Origin: an uncultured Draconibacterium sp.
GTDB taxonomy: Bacteria; Bacteroidota; Bacteroidia; Bacteroidales; Prolixibacteraceae
NCBI RefSeq assembly: GCF_963675585.1
Contig: NZ_OY776411.1
Location: 811,001-875,000 of the forward strand
Reading direction: 5' to 3'
DNA: 64,000 nucleotides
This document shows positions 17,319 to 27,081 of this stretch, in pieces. The notes beneath the pieces were generated by a model. It did no database searches. It was not told the origin of the DNA and saw nothing but the letters and a program-made list of their open reading frames with translations. Position 1 is the first letter of the stretch, and the number at the start of each line of letters is the position of its first letter. The translations under genes and the position numbers were made by a program.

Positions 17319-17645
17319 ATGTCCGACTTTTTTAAACAAGTGTACGAAGTAGTAAAACTCATTCCTCCGGGACGGGTAACTTCGTATGGAGCCATTGCAA
17401 AATACCTTGGATCTCCCGGCGCATCGCGCATGGTGGGTTGGGCCATGAATGCCTGCCACTCGCACAACGACTTTGTTCCGGCACACCGCGTTGTTAACCG
17501 GAACGGCTTACTCACCGGCAAACACCATTTCGATAATCCAAATGCAATGCAGGAATTACTCGAAGCCGAAGGATTAAAACTCAATAAGGATCAAATCGTT
17601 GATTTTAAGGAAAAATTCTGGGATCCGGAGATCGAGCTCCAATGA
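17319..17645 (+). CDS. alkyltransferase-like protein (ATL, MGMT family without active Cys)
   Basis: 108 residues matching the DNA-binding domain of O6-alkylguanine-DNA alkyltransferase: 'IPPGRVTSYGAIAKYLG', 'RMVGWAMNACH'. The catalytic PCHR motif is replaced by PAHR ('VPAHRVVNRNGLLTG'), so it cannot accept an alkyl group. ATL proteins bind alkylated guanines and hand them to nucleotide excision repair. Independent ATG after a short gap from trmB. Confidence 0.9.
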   Translation: MSDFFKQVYEVVKLIPPGRVTSYGAIAKYLGSPGASRMVGWAMNACHSHNDFVPAHRVVNRNGLLTGKHHFDNPNAMQELLEAEGLKLNKDQIVDFKEKFWDPEIELQ

Positions 17646-17774
17646 GATCTGTAATAAACATTTGTTTAATTAAAATTCGTCAAAACAATTCACCCCTCCA
17701 AGTGTTTTTATAAATGCAATTATTACTTTTGCACACAAATTAATTAGAAGTAAACAGACAATAATCAATTGAAT

Positions 17775-18890
17775 ATGGCTGAAAGTCAAAGAAAATTAAT
17801 TGTTCCGAAGGATGTTACCGATGCTTTGCGCACCGTTAAATATCCCGGAAGTGACGAGGATGTGGTTAGATTGGAAATGCCACAGGAAATTCGTATTGCC
17901 GGCCAACGAATCAGTTTTTCGCTGGTGTTTCAGAAAAGCAACGATCCAAACATTGAGCCATTGGTTCTGGCTTGCGAAGAGGCAATAAAAAAATATGTGG
18001 GTGCCGAAGTGGAAATTGAAGATAACATTGCTGTTAAATTCATTCACGACATGGAACGCCCGGTATTACCGAATGTAAAAAACATTATTGCAATTGCTTC
18101 GGGTAAAGGTGGTGTGGGAAAATCTACAGTATCGGTAAACCTGGCAGTGGCACTGGCCAATTCCGGAGCTAAAGTTGGTTTGCTCGACGCCGATATTTTC
18201 GGGCCATCCATTCCTAAAATGTTTGGAGCAGAAGGCGACCGTCCGGCAGGAATAAAAATTAACGACCGCGAAATGATAAATCCCCTTGAAAAATACGGGG
18301 TTAAATTTTTGTCGGTTGGATTTTTTGTTGACACCGACAGTGCCATCATCTGGCGTGGGCCAATGGCATCGAATGCATTAAAGCAATTAATTTCGGAAGG
18401 CAACTGGGGCGAACTGGATTACCTGCTCATCGATCTTCCTCCGGGTACCAGCGACATTCATTTAACCATGGTTCAGTCGGTGCCGGTAACCGGAGCCGTT
18501 ATTGTAACTACTCCTCAGCATGTTGCTTTGGCCGATGTGGTGCGCGGAGCAAGTATGTTCCAAAGCAAATCGATTGATGTTCCGGTTTTGGGAATTGTTG
18601 AAAACATGGCCTGGTTTACACCTGCCGAACTTCCGGAAAATAAATACTATATTTTTGGAAAAGACGGAGGTAAAAATCTGGCTGACAAACTGGGCTTGCC
18701 TTTGTTGGGTCAAATTCCAATTGTTCAGAGTATTCGCGAAGGTGGCGACAGCGGCAATCCTATTGCCAACGAAAGCGAAACAGCCACCGGAGTTTCGTTT
18801 GCCGAAGTAGCAACGGCAGTAAAACACCGCGTGCATCTTCGGAATATTCAAATGGCTCCCACCAAAAAAGTAAAAATAAGCAGAAAATAA
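17775..18890 (+). CDS. mrp: Mrp/NBP35-family Fe-S cluster carrier ATPase
   Basis: 371 residues from ATG 17775 (MAESQRKL; a TTG two codons earlier is less likely). An N-terminal MIP18/DUF59-like domain (~5-80) is followed by a ParA-type P-loop (IASGKGGVGKST, ~105-116), 'LLDADIFGPSIPKMFG' and 'LLIDLPPGTSDIH'. It delivers Fe-S clusters. The CxxC that binds the cluster in many ApbC proteins is not seen; the segment after 'ENMAWF' reads TPAELPENKYY. A terminator hairpin follows at 18910-18952. A TACTTTTG -7-like element lies at 17724-17731. Confidence 0.93.
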   Translation: MAESQRKLIVPKDVTDALRTVKYPGSDEDVVRLEMPQEIRIAGQRISFSLVFQKSNDPNIEPLVLACEEAIKKYVGAEVEIEDNIAVKFIHDMERPVLPNVKNIIAIASGKGGVGKSTVSVNLAVALANSGAKVGLLDADIFGPSIPKMFGAEGDRPAGIKINDREMINPLEKYGVKFLSVGFFVDTDSAIIWRGPMASNALKQLISEGNWGELDYLLIDLPPGTSDIHLTMVQSVPVTGAVIVTTPQHVALADVVRGASMFQSKSIDVPVLGIVENMAWFTPAELPENKYYIFGKDGGKNLADKLGLPLLGQIPIVQSIREGGDSGNPIANESETATGVSFAEVATAVKHRVHLRNIQMAPTKKVKISRK

Positions 18891-18909
18891 ATACTCTGTC
18901 ATTTCGAAC

Positions 18910-18952
18910 AAAGCGAGAAATCTGACGCATTCGAACAGGTTTCTCGCTTTTT
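18910..18952 (+). terminator. intrinsic terminator after mrp
   Basis: AAAGCGAGAAA (18910-18920) pairs with TTTCTCGCTTT (18940-18950), followed by further T. The sequence is part of the 'gtcatttcga...gagaaatct' type of dispersed palindrome; a related one is at 26345-26388. Confidence 0.75.
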
Positions 18953-19140
18953 CAGAAATCACATTCCCCGGCCTTTGTTTCTGTTTGAAACAACAAGAAT
19001 AAAACCTTCCCCAAAATTAATCTCAATCCACGTACATTTTTTCTTATTTTTGCAGCTTTTATAAAAGGAACAAATTCATTGTAAACAAACAATATTCTTT
19101 TGAATATTGAGTTTAAACATTGAGCTAATAAAATACCTGA

Positions 19141-22100
19141 TTGAAGAGAGTACTTTTACATACCATATTTTTCATTTTACTGGTTTCGATTTTTGCCGGT
19201 TGTTCCACTGAAAAAAACACACGAGCGTCAAGAACATTTCACAATGTTACGTCGAAATACAATGTGTATTTTAACGCCAACGAAAGTGTGAAAGAAGGTG
19301 TATTAACCATTGATGAACGGATTGAAGATGATTTTACACGTTTGTTGCCCATTTACAAAGAAAGCGACCCGTCAACCGTTCGTATGGTAAAATCGGACAT
19401 GGAATATGCAGTTGTAAAATGCTCGAAACTTGTCGAAATTCATTCGATAACCAAAAAGCCGAAACGGAAGAAAAAACGTACCCGAAAATACCAGGAGTTT
19501 GCCAGTCAGGAAGAGTTTAACAACTGGATTGACGACAGCTACCTTTTAATGGGGAAAGCCTATTACTACCAGCAAAACTACTTTGCTGCCATTGATAATT
19601 TCTCGTATGTGGTGCGGAAATACCCCGATGAGGAAACGGCCGACGAAGCACAGCTTTGGATGATCAAGGCCTTCACCGCAATGGAAAGGTTTATTGAAGC
19701 CAACGAAGTTATTCAGGCCATTCAGGCTTACGAAGATTATCCTAAAAAACTGGAACGCGATTTGGCAGTTGCAACTGCTGATTATTACGTAAAACAAAAA
19801 GAATACGCCGATGCCATTCGGATGCTGGATATTGCCATTAAAAAAACCTTTTGGAAAAAAGACAAGGCACGTTTGCAATACATTGTGGCTCAGCTGTACC
19901 AGGAATTGGGACAAAATGCAGAGGCATCGAAAGCATTTAAAGCAGTTATTCGAATGAATCCGGGGTACAAAATGGCCTTTAATGCACGTATTAATTCGGC
20001 AGGTGTGTTCTCGGGAGAAGGAAATATTGAAGAGCTGAAAAAGGAGCTGAACAAAATGCTTCGCGACAAAAAAAATACCGATTTCCGCGATCAGATTTAT
20101 TATGCTTTGGGTAATGTGTATTTCCGCGAAGGCAACCGCAGTGTGGCTGAGGACAATTACAAACAATCGGTGGCTTCCAGTTTCAAAAATCAGTTTCAAC
20201 GTGCCCTTTCTGCAATAACACTGGCCGATTTATATTACGAAGATTTAAATTACCGTGGCGCTCAATCGTATTACGACAGTGCCATGATTATTATTGATAA
20301 TACCTATCCGAACTACGAAAGTGTATCGGACCGCTACGGCAGTCTTACCAGTTTGGTTGACAACTTATTAATTGTTGAACATCAGGACAGCTTGCAGAAA
20401 ATTGCGCAAATGCCTGAAAAGGAACGGGAAGATTTGATTGCCAACATGATGAAAGAAGAGCAGGAAAGACAACGAAATATGGAAAATGTGGCAACACAAA
20501 GTGCCACAGGTCAGGGCTATTATCGCTCGAACCGTTACCGAATGGGAATGGGAAGCAGTGGTGGTGCCGGCTGGTATTTCTACAATCCGCAAACTGTTAC
20601 TTACGGAAAAGTTACGTTCCAGCAACAATGGGGTAGGCGCCAGCTGGAAGACGACTGGAGGCGTTCGAACAAAAACTCCGTTTCGATGGATGAATTTGAC
20701 GAGCTGGCTGAAAATTTACCACCGGAAGAACAGCGCGAAGAAGATCCCTTAAAAAAAGAGTTTTATACGCAGGATTTACCACTTACCGATTCGTTGATGG
20801 CTGCATCGCACGAAAAAATACGCGACGCCTTGTACAACGCAGGTAAAATATTTAAATCGGAGTTTGAAGATTATCCCCGTTCGAACGAACAATTTGAAGA
20901 TCTGAATAAACGATATCCGGAAAATATGTATCTGTTGTCGGCTTATTTTGATTTGTACGATTCGTATGAATTGCTGGGCGACAAAGAAAAATCGGATTAC
21001 TACAGAAACCTTATTATTTCGCTCTATCCGCAAAGTAAATTTGCGCAATACCTGCAAAATCCAAATTTCTTTATTGAAATGGAAGCGCGTTTGGATAGTC
21101 TGAACCGCATGTACCAGGAGGCTTTCAGAAACTATAAATCGGGCAGGTATGGCAATGTGTTAACCTTAACCACTAACATGAAGCAAATGCAACCGGATAG
21201 TTTGATGGTGCCAAAAATCGATTTTATGGAAATGATTGCCAACGGGGTACTAACCGATGTCCATAATTTTGAAGCACTGTTGAAAGAATACCTTCAAAAA
21301 TATCCGAAAAAAGAACCATCGCCACTGGCAAATGAAATATTAACGCTTATTCAGGACAGTACTTTGGCCGATTACGAGAAACTGGTGGCAATGGGCTACA
21401 TAAACGAAGAAATTCAGAACGAAGAATTGCTGCCTGAAAACTTTTTGGCCGACGACGAGTTTGGCGGTAAGTTTAGTTACGAAGAAGATTTGCTTCACTA
21501 TTTTGTAATTGCCTATCCGCGCGAAGATGAGGCAAAAATCGATATTAACCGCCTGAAGTTTGACATTGCAAACTACAACATCGATCATTATACAAAAGTA
21601 GATTACGATATTGAAACCGAATATTTCGACGAGAACCTGGCCTTTGTTTTGGTACGGGTAATGTCGAACAAGGAAAATGCCCTGATTTACCACGGATCTA
21701 TTATTCGCCGTGCCGAAGTATTTAAAACCTTGCGCGATGTGGATTACATGAATTTTGTGATTTCGTCGGCCAATTACCGCGCCATCAAAGAAGAAAAATC
21801 AACGGCAGATTACCTTAAGTTTTTTGTTAAAAACTACAGCCGGTATATTCGTTCGAACTTTAGCGATGATGGCCTGGATATTTCTCCGGAAGAGTTGATG
21901 GCGCGTGCCGAAGCGGAAGACAACGCCTTAAAAGAAAAAGGTCGTTTTGTGTCGGTAACTACCGGTGCTGCCAGCTTGTTCTCTACCCAAATTGATACGC
22001 TTCAGAATTTTGTAATTGCCGTAAAAGACAAAGGAATGTCGATGCGTCAGATCCTTCGCGATTTCTCCGATTTCAACCGAAAAGAATTCAGAGCCTGGAG

Positions 22101-22818
22101 TTTGGCATTGCAGCTTAAACAAACCGACGAATACCAGTTGCTGGTAGTAAACGGAATTCCAAGCTTAAACGAATCGATGTCGTATTTCAGAAAAGTAGTT
22201 ACTACACGTAGTTTATTTGCTCCGCTGGGGCAGGCTACTTACCGAAACTTCCTGATTACAAATGAGAACTTAGACGCGCTGATCAGCGAAAACAAAGTGG
22301 ATGATTACATCAACTTCTTCCGAAACAACTACATAAACCGCACAACTACAACTTCTTCCGGAACAACAAGTACTGCAGCCAGTACAAGCACAAGTACAAC
22401 AGCAGCTCAGCTACAACCGGAAGTTACTGCCGACGAAGTTGCCGGTAGTCCGTACAACGTGGATATTGAAGGTGCACATTTTGTGGTATTTGTAATTCCT
22501 TCCGAAGGCATAAACAAGGCTGCATTTGTGAGTGGAATTGAAAATTACAACACGCAGAATTTTGGTAATTCGGGATTCTCCATTGAAGAACAAAAGCTGG
22601 ATGCCATTCGCGAACTGGTAATTGTAAAAGGCATGCCCGACAAAGAAACGGCGCGGAATTACTTTAGCAATGTGGTGCGTACCCGAACATTGTTTGCTCC
22701 ATTAAACAATGCACAGTATCGAAACTTTTTAATTACCACAACCAACTTCGATATTTTCTTACAAGAGAAAAACATTACCGAATACATGGACTTTTATAAA
22801 GCTGTTTATTTGAAATAG
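19141..22818 (+). CDS. porW: type IX secretion TPR lipoprotein PorW/SprE
   Basis: 1225 residues. Start codon TTG at 19141 (MKRVLLHTIFF), giving a lipoprotein signal with lipobox FAGC near residue 20, then 'RTFHNVTSKYNVYFNANESVKEG', which is typical of SprE/PorW. Long arrays of TPR-like helices fill residues ~100-750. The C-terminal part has three related ~100-residue modules, two of which share 'RSLFAPL/RTLFAPL...YRNFLIT' and end 'DYINFF/EYMDFY'. A Ser/Thr-rich linker lies at ~1065-1085. PorW/SprE links the T9SS outer-membrane translocon to the PorLM motor. The next gene is the T9SS regulator porX. Confidence 0.9.
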   Translation: MKRVLLHTIFFILLVSIFAGCSTEKNTRASRTFHNVTSKYNVYFNANESVKEGVLTIDERIEDDFTRLLPIYKESDPSTVRMVKSDMEYAVVKCSKLVEIHSITKKPKRKKKRTRKYQEFASQEEFNNWIDDSYLLMGKAYYYQQNYFAAIDNFSYVVRKYPDEETADEAQLWMIKAFTAMERFIEANEVIQAIQAYEDYPKKLERDLAVATADYYVKQKEYADAIRMLDIAIKKTFWKKDKARLQYIVAQLYQELGQNAEASKAFKAVIRMNPGYKMAFNARINSAGVFSGEGNIEELKKELNKMLRDKKNTDFRDQIYYALGNVYFREGNRSVAEDNYKQSVASSFKNQFQRALSAITLADLYYEDLNYRGAQSYYDSAMIIIDNTYPNYESVSDRYGSLTSLVDNLLIVEHQDSLQKIAQMPEKEREDLIANMMKEEQERQRNMENVATQSATGQGYYRSNRYRMGMGSSGGAGWYFYNPQTVTYGKVTFQQQWGRRQLEDDWRRSNKNSVSMDEFDELAENLPPEEQREEDPLKKEFYTQDLPLTDSLMAASHEKIRDALYNAGKIFKSEFEDYPRSNEQFEDLNKRYPENMYLLSAYFDLYDSYELLGDKEKSDYYRNLIISLYPQSKFAQYLQNPNFFIEMEARLDSLNRMYQEAFRNYKSGRYGNVLTLTTNMKQMQPDSLMVPKIDFMEMIANGVLTDVHNFEALLKEYLQKYPKKEPSPLANEILTLIQDSTLADYEKLVAMGYINEEIQNEELLPENFLADDEFGGKFSYEEDLLHYFVIAYPREDEAKIDINRLKFDIANYNIDHYTKVDYDIETEYFDENLAFVLVRVMSNKENALIYHGSIIRRAEVFKTLRDVDYMNFVISSANYRAIKEEKSTADYLKFFVKNYSRYIRSNFSDDGLDISPEELMARAEAEDNALKEKGRFVSVTTGAASLFSTQIDTLQNFVIAVKDKGMSMRQILRDFSDFNRKEFRAWSLALQLKQTDEYQLLVVNGIPSLNESMSYFRKVVTTRSLFAPLGQATYRNFLITNENLDALISENKVDDYINFFRNNYINRTTTTSSGTTSTAASTSTSTTAAQLQPEVTADEVAGSPYNVDIEGAHFVVFVIPSEGINKAAFVSGIENYNTQNFGNSGFSIEEQKLDAIRELVIVKGMPDKETARNYFSNVVRTRTLFAPLNNAQYRNFLITTTNFDIFLQEKNITEYMDFYKAVYLK

Positions 22819-22861
22819 CCTGAAAGCCGGAAGCCGGAAGTTTGAAGCACGAAGAAAGTGA

Positions 22862-23262
22862 TCAGTCGCAGTCGCAGTGTTCAGATGTTATATCGAACGA
22901 AGGGAAAGATCTGTAACAATGGGAAGAAAAGTCATTGGTCAGTTGTCATTGGGAAGAACAGTTATTATAAGTATTCAGTCACAGTCGCAGTGTTCAGATG
23001 TTATATCGAACGAAGGAAAGATCTGTAACTGAGAAGAAAAGTCATTGGTCAGTTGTCATTGGGAAGAACAGTTATTACAAGTAATCAGTCGCAGTCGCAG
23101 TGTTCAGATGTTATATCGAACGAATGGAGAGATCTGTAACAATGAGAAGAAAAGTCATTGGTCAGTTGTCATTGGGAAGAACTCTGTAATGACTAATGAC
23201 CAACAACCAATGACTAATAACCAATGACTAATGACCAATAACCAATGACTAATGACTAATGA
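22862..23262. repeat. tandem ~112-bp repeats and AATGACT low-complexity run
   Basis: Three tandem copies (tgttcagatg words at 22878, 22991 and 23101; period 110-113 bp) each contain 'cagtcgcagtgttcag', 'atatcgaacga', 'agatctgtaac' and 'gtcattggtcagttgtcatt'. They run into a degenerate heptamer tract of AATGACT/AATGACC units (23184-23262). Apparent reading frames inside are repeat artefacts. The same words appear inverted at 27490-27775. Confidence 0.85.
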
Positions 23263-23434
23263 CTTGCAGCTATTTTATCTTGCTCCCAAAAAGTATTCAT
23301 TTATATTCTGTAAATTTTGAAACACTGAACTGTTGTGGTTAAAGTTTGTTAAGGGCATACTACAACGGCACTTTTTTTGTTTCTATCTTTGAATAGCATG
23401 ACAACAAACAAAAACAACTGGAAAAATTAGAAAG

Positions 23435-24991
23435 ATGACAAAACCACGAATACTTTGGACAGACGACGAAATAGATTTATTACGCGCTCACATTATTTTT
23501 TTACAAGAAAAGGGTTACGAAGTTGAAACCGCCAACAATGGTTCTGACGCAGTGGACAAGGTGGCCGAAAGTTATTACGACATTATATTTTTAGACGAGA
23601 ACATGCCCGGAATGACAGGCCTCGAAACGTTGACAAAAATAAAAGCGGTTTCGCCCAATGTGCCGGTAGTAATGATCACAAAAAGCGAAGAAGAAAACAT
23701 TATGGATGAGGCAGTTGGCGCCAAAATTGCCGACTACCTGATTAAACCTGTAAATCCGAAACAAATACTGCTAACCCTAAAAAAGAACATCGATCAGAAA
23801 CGGCTGGTGACTGAGCAAACCACATCGAAATACCAAATGCAGTTTGCACAAATTGGCATGCAAATAAACGATCGTTTGACTTTTGACGAGTGGAAAGACA
23901 TTTATAAAAAACTGGTATACTGGGAATTGGAACTGAGTGAATCGGAGGATTCTGCCATGGACGAAATTCTTACCATGCAGAAGAACGATGCCAACAATGC
24001 CTTTTTCCGCTTTGTAAAAAACAATTACGAGGCCTGGTTTGCCGGCGATTTTGAAGACCGTCCCCTAATGTCGCCCGATATTTTTAAACACCGCATTTTC
24101 CCACACCTCGATGCCGGTAAAAAAACATTTGTACTGGTAATCGACAATTTGCGTTACGACCAGTGGAGAACCTTGAGCCCGGTTTTTAACGAATATTTCC
24201 GTACACAAAGCGAAGAATTGTATTGTGGTATTTTACCTGCTGCCACCATGTATGCACGTAATTCCATGTTCTCGGGCTTAATGCCATCCGAAATTGAACG
24301 ATTGTATCCCGATCTGTGGGAAGACGACGACAACGAAGGCCATAAAAACCAGCACGAAGAAGCTTTGTTAAGAAAACAAATGGGTCGTTTTGGGCGAAAA
24401 GAAAGTGTGTATTTCGAAAAAGCAACAGGAATAAAAAAAGAGCGATGGGTAACCGACAACCTGAAAAATATTCTGGAAAATAATTTATCGGTGATGGTGG
24501 TAAACTTTGTGGATATGATTTCGCATGCCCGCACCGAAATGGATATGATACGCGAATTGGCCAACAATGAAAAAGCCTATCGATCGCTGACTCTAAGTTG
24601 GTTTAAAAACTCTTCGTTGCTGGAATTATTAAAAGGCCTGGCAGATAACAACATCCGGGTGGTGGTTACCACCGACCATGGCGCCATTCGTGTCGATAAT
24701 CCGGTTAAAATTATTGGCGACCGCGAAACCAACACCAATTTACGTTACAAGTTGGGTAAAAACCTCAATTACAAATCGAAACATGTATATGAGGTACGCG
24801 ACCCGCGACGCATCTTTTTGCCATCACGAAATGTAAGTACCAGTTATGTTTTTGCATCGGGAAACGATTTTTTTGCCTATCCGAACAATTACAACTACTA
24901 TGCAAATTACTACAAGGATACTTTTCAGCATGGTGGTATTTCCATGGAAGAACTGATCATTCCGGTGGTTACGCTTGAACCTAAAAAGTAG
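23435..24991 (+). CDS. porX: PorX, T9SS response regulator with PglZ phosphodiesterase domain
   Basis: 518 residues. The receiver domain (~4-120) has acidic pair DD at 10-11, phospho-acceptor D54 ('FLDENMPGM') and the conserved Lys in 'YLIKPVNP'. A helical linker follows, then a PglZ/alkaline-phosphatase-superfamily domain (~205-515) with 'LVIDNLRYDQW', 'ATMYARNSMFSG', 'TTDHGAIRV' and 'FQHGGISMEEL'. In Porphyromonas PorX acts with PorY and the sigma factor SigP to control type IX secretion genes. Adjacent to porW here. The PglZ domain also occurs in BREX, but this is not BREX. Confidence 0.93.
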   Translation: MTKPRILWTDDEIDLLRAHIIFLQEKGYEVETANNGSDAVDKVAESYYDIIFLDENMPGMTGLETLTKIKAVSPNVPVVMITKSEEENIMDEAVGAKIADYLIKPVNPKQILLTLKKNIDQKRLVTEQTTSKYQMQFAQIGMQINDRLTFDEWKDIYKKLVYWELELSESEDSAMDEILTMQKNDANNAFFRFVKNNYEAWFAGDFEDRPLMSPDIFKHRIFPHLDAGKKTFVLVIDNLRYDQWRTLSPVFNEYFRTQSEELYCGILPAATMYARNSMFSGLMPSEIERLYPDLWEDDDNEGHKNQHEEALLRKQMGRFGRKESVYFEKATGIKKERWVTDNLKNILENNLSVMVVNFVDMISHARTEMDMIRELANNEKAYRSLTLSWFKNSSLLELLKGLADNNIRVVVTTDHGAIRVDNPVKIIGDRETNTNLRYKLGKNLNYKSKHVYEVRDPRRIFLPSRNVSTSYVFASGNDFFAYPNNYNYYANYYKDTFQHGGISMEELIIPVVTLEPKK

Positions 24992-24993
24992 CG

Positions 24994-25044
24994 CGTCCTC
25001 CTTTTTGAAAAGGAGGTGGCCGACGGAGGAAGCCGGAGGATTAG
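24994..25044. repeat. dispersed palindromic repeat (CCTCCTTTTT...AAAAGGAGG)
   Basis: Contains CCTCCTTTTTGAAAAGGAGG and then 'gaggaagccggaggattag'. It is the same family as the tandem copies at 37831-38310. Confidence 0.7.
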
Positions 25045-25138
25045 TTTTGTCTAAGTAAAAACCGAATCAATACCCAAAAGCTTGAGGAATTAAGAAAATC
25101 GGGATATATTCGGGACTTAATTTAACCGAGCGGAAAGT

Positions 25139-26311
25139 ATGCAATCATTTATCTCGCCTGAAAATCATCTTGTACTCTTTGCAATTATTACCGGTGCTGC
25201 TGCCTTTGGAATTTATTCGGAACACAAAAAGTGGTTTGGAAAAGTATCGGGCATTCTGGTAACCATGATTTCCATGTCGGTTTTATCGATGACCGGAGTT
25301 GTTCCGGTGGCATCAAAGCCGGAGATAAATGTGGAGGTGTACAATCTGGTTTTCGACTATTTTATACCACTTGCCATTCCTCTAATGTTGTTTAGCTCGA
25401 ACCTGGTAAAAATTATTAAAGAAAGCGGCAAACTGTTACTGGCTTACATTATTGGCGCAATTGGCATCGTGCTGGGCAGTTTTCTGGCGTTTTATTTAAT
25501 TGATTTGGGAGCTGACTCGGGCAATACAGCAGGAGTAATTACCGCCACATTAATTGGCGGAAGTGTAAATTTTGTTGCCACAGCCGAGATCTTAAATTTT
25601 AGCACAAATCCTTTGTTTACGGCTACGGTTGCCATCGACAATTTTGCTGCAAATTTATATGTTCTGCTTTTGTTCCTGGTTCCATCCATTGCACTTTTAA
25701 AGCGGTTTTTTAGTCCGTCAAACGATACAAACCACGAAGCTGAAGACCCTGATACAAAAACCGAAAATAAAAAAGGAATTACGCTCGAACGAATTGCCGT
25801 ATCGCTGTTTATTGCCGTTTTAATAGCCGGAACAGGCACCGTTTTGGCGCCCTTTGTACAAAAGCTGGTACACACCGAGTTAAACATGAGTATTTTGCTC
25901 ATTACAATTCTTGCTGTTTTGGCGGCAAACCTGTTTCCAAAACCTTTAAAAGCACTCGAGCAAAGTGCATTTTCACTGGGTCTTTGGCTGATGTATATTT
26001 TTTTGGCGACCATTGGTGCTGCTTCAAACATGCAGGATATTTTGCGCGTTGGTATGCCGGTGCTTGCTTTTTACCTCACCATAATGTTTTTCCACCTGGT
26101 ATTTATGCTTGCGCTTGCCAAATTGTTTAAACTCGATGTGTACGAAGTCATTATTTCGTCGGCAGCCAATATTATGGGCCCTTCGGTGGCAGCACCTATG
26201 GCAGCATCGTTGGGACAGAAAAAAATGATTACACCTGCCATACTTGTGGGAATTCTGGGTTATATCATCGGAACTTTTATTGGTGTTAGTATCGCCCTTC
26301 TACTGAGCTAA
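25139..26311 (+). CDS. DUF819 family integral membrane protein
   Basis: 390 residues, about ten to eleven hydrophobic segments with DUF819 features: 'ITGAAAFGIYSEHKKW', 'VYNLVFDYFIPLAIPLMLF', 'LIGGSVNFVATAEIL', and a C-terminal 'ISSAANIMGPSVAAPMAASLG' motif. The two Gly/Asn-rich repeats suggest an inverted-repeat transporter fold. Substrate unknown; members are annotated YjcL-like or as putative permeases. Independent gene. Confidence 0.88.
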   Translation: MQSFISPENHLVLFAIITGAAAFGIYSEHKKWFGKVSGILVTMISMSVLSMTGVVPVASKPEINVEVYNLVFDYFIPLAIPLMLFSSNLVKIIKESGKLLLAYIIGAIGIVLGSFLAFYLIDLGADSGNTAGVITATLIGGSVNFVATAEILNFSTNPLFTATVAIDNFAANLYVLLLFLVPSIALLKRFFSPSNDTNHEAEDPDTKTENKKGITLERIAVSLFIAVLIAGTGTVLAPFVQKLVHTELNMSILLITILAVLAANLFPKPLKALEQSAFSLGLWLMYIFLATIGAASNMQDILRVGMPVLAFYLTIMFFHLVFMLALAKLFKLDVYEVIISSAANIMGPSVAAPMAASLGQKKMITPAILVGILGYIIGTFIGVSIALLLS

Positions 26312-26628
26312 AAATTTTCTTCAAAGCAAAGGCCGCCGATACCTTGTCATTTCGATCCGTCGTTTGACGAAGAGAAATCTGTTCGATGTATATCAGACTC
26401 TAATGTATTGTTTTATGATTTGCTTTTCTGGGAACTGGAAAAAGCAAATGGACTTTTTGGGTAAGTCCTTCTACAATTGTTGAATAAATGTATTTGCTAC
26501 TTTTAAGAACAAATCAAATCACATTAAATAAAACTATTTGCAACAAATGTTGTTTATCTCCATAGAAATAGAAAACAATCCGGGTAACAATTTAACCGGA
26601 GAAAACGGTTCACTAAAAATAGAATACA
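26312..26628. other. intergenic region with REP-like palindrome
   Basis: 317 bp. Holds a dispersed palindrome-like unit at 26345-26388 ('tgtcatttcgatcc...gaagagaaatctg', with CGTCGTTTGACG inside), similar in wording to the terminator after mrp. The last ~100 bp are AT-rich and should hold the promoter of the DUF302 gene. No gene seen. Confidence 0.5.
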
Positions 26629-27021
26629 ATGAGTTATTATTTAAGCCAGGAGGTAAACGGAAAAAGTTTCGACGAAGTAATTGAGTTGGTAACAGCCGAA
26701 TTAAAAGCGGAAGGATTTGGAGTACTTACTGAAATTGATATTTCGAACACATTTAAAAACAAACTGGACGTTGATTTTAAGAAGTACAAAATTCTGGGCG
26801 CCTGCAATCCGAAATTAGCACACAAAGCACTCAGCACAGAAGATAAGGTTGGAGTGTTTCTGCCATGTAATGTTGTGGTTGAAGAAAATGACAACGGAAA
26901 TATCGAAGTTTCGGCAGTTGATCCGGTTGCATCCATGTTGGCCGTTGAAAATGAAGCGCTGGGAGTTGTTATTTCGGAGGTGAAGGAAAAACTCGAACGC
27001 GTGATCAGCAAAGTAAAATAA
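26629..27021 (+). CDS. DUF302 domain protein
   Basis: 130 residues covering a complete DUF302 fold: 'SFDEVIELVTAELKAEGFGVLTEIDI', 'YKILGACNPKLAHKAL', 'VGVFLPCNVVVEE', 'VDPVASM'. No signal peptide. The biochemical role is unsettled. It sits before a DoxX gene (60 bp apart), a pairing compatible with a small redox or stress unit (inference). Confidence 0.9.
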   Translation: MSYYLSQEVNGKSFDEVIELVTAELKAEGFGVLTEIDISNTFKNKLDVDFKKYKILGACNPKLAHKALSTEDKVGVFLPCNVVVEENDNGNIEVSAVDPVASMLAVENEALGVVISEVKEKLERVISKVK

Positions 27022-27081
27022 GCTGCTTTTGTGTCCCCTGAGAATTAAATATTACCCGTAATTACATTTAAAACTTAGTAG

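Noticed and set aside
23045-23227. 60-residue frame in the porW-porX gap
   Set aside because: Encoded entirely by tandem repeat words; the same words in other copies are in other frames.
23435-24991. BREX-type PglZ defence gene
   Set aside because: The PglZ domain is fused to an N-terminal receiver domain, which defines PorX; no other BREX genes are present and porW is next door.
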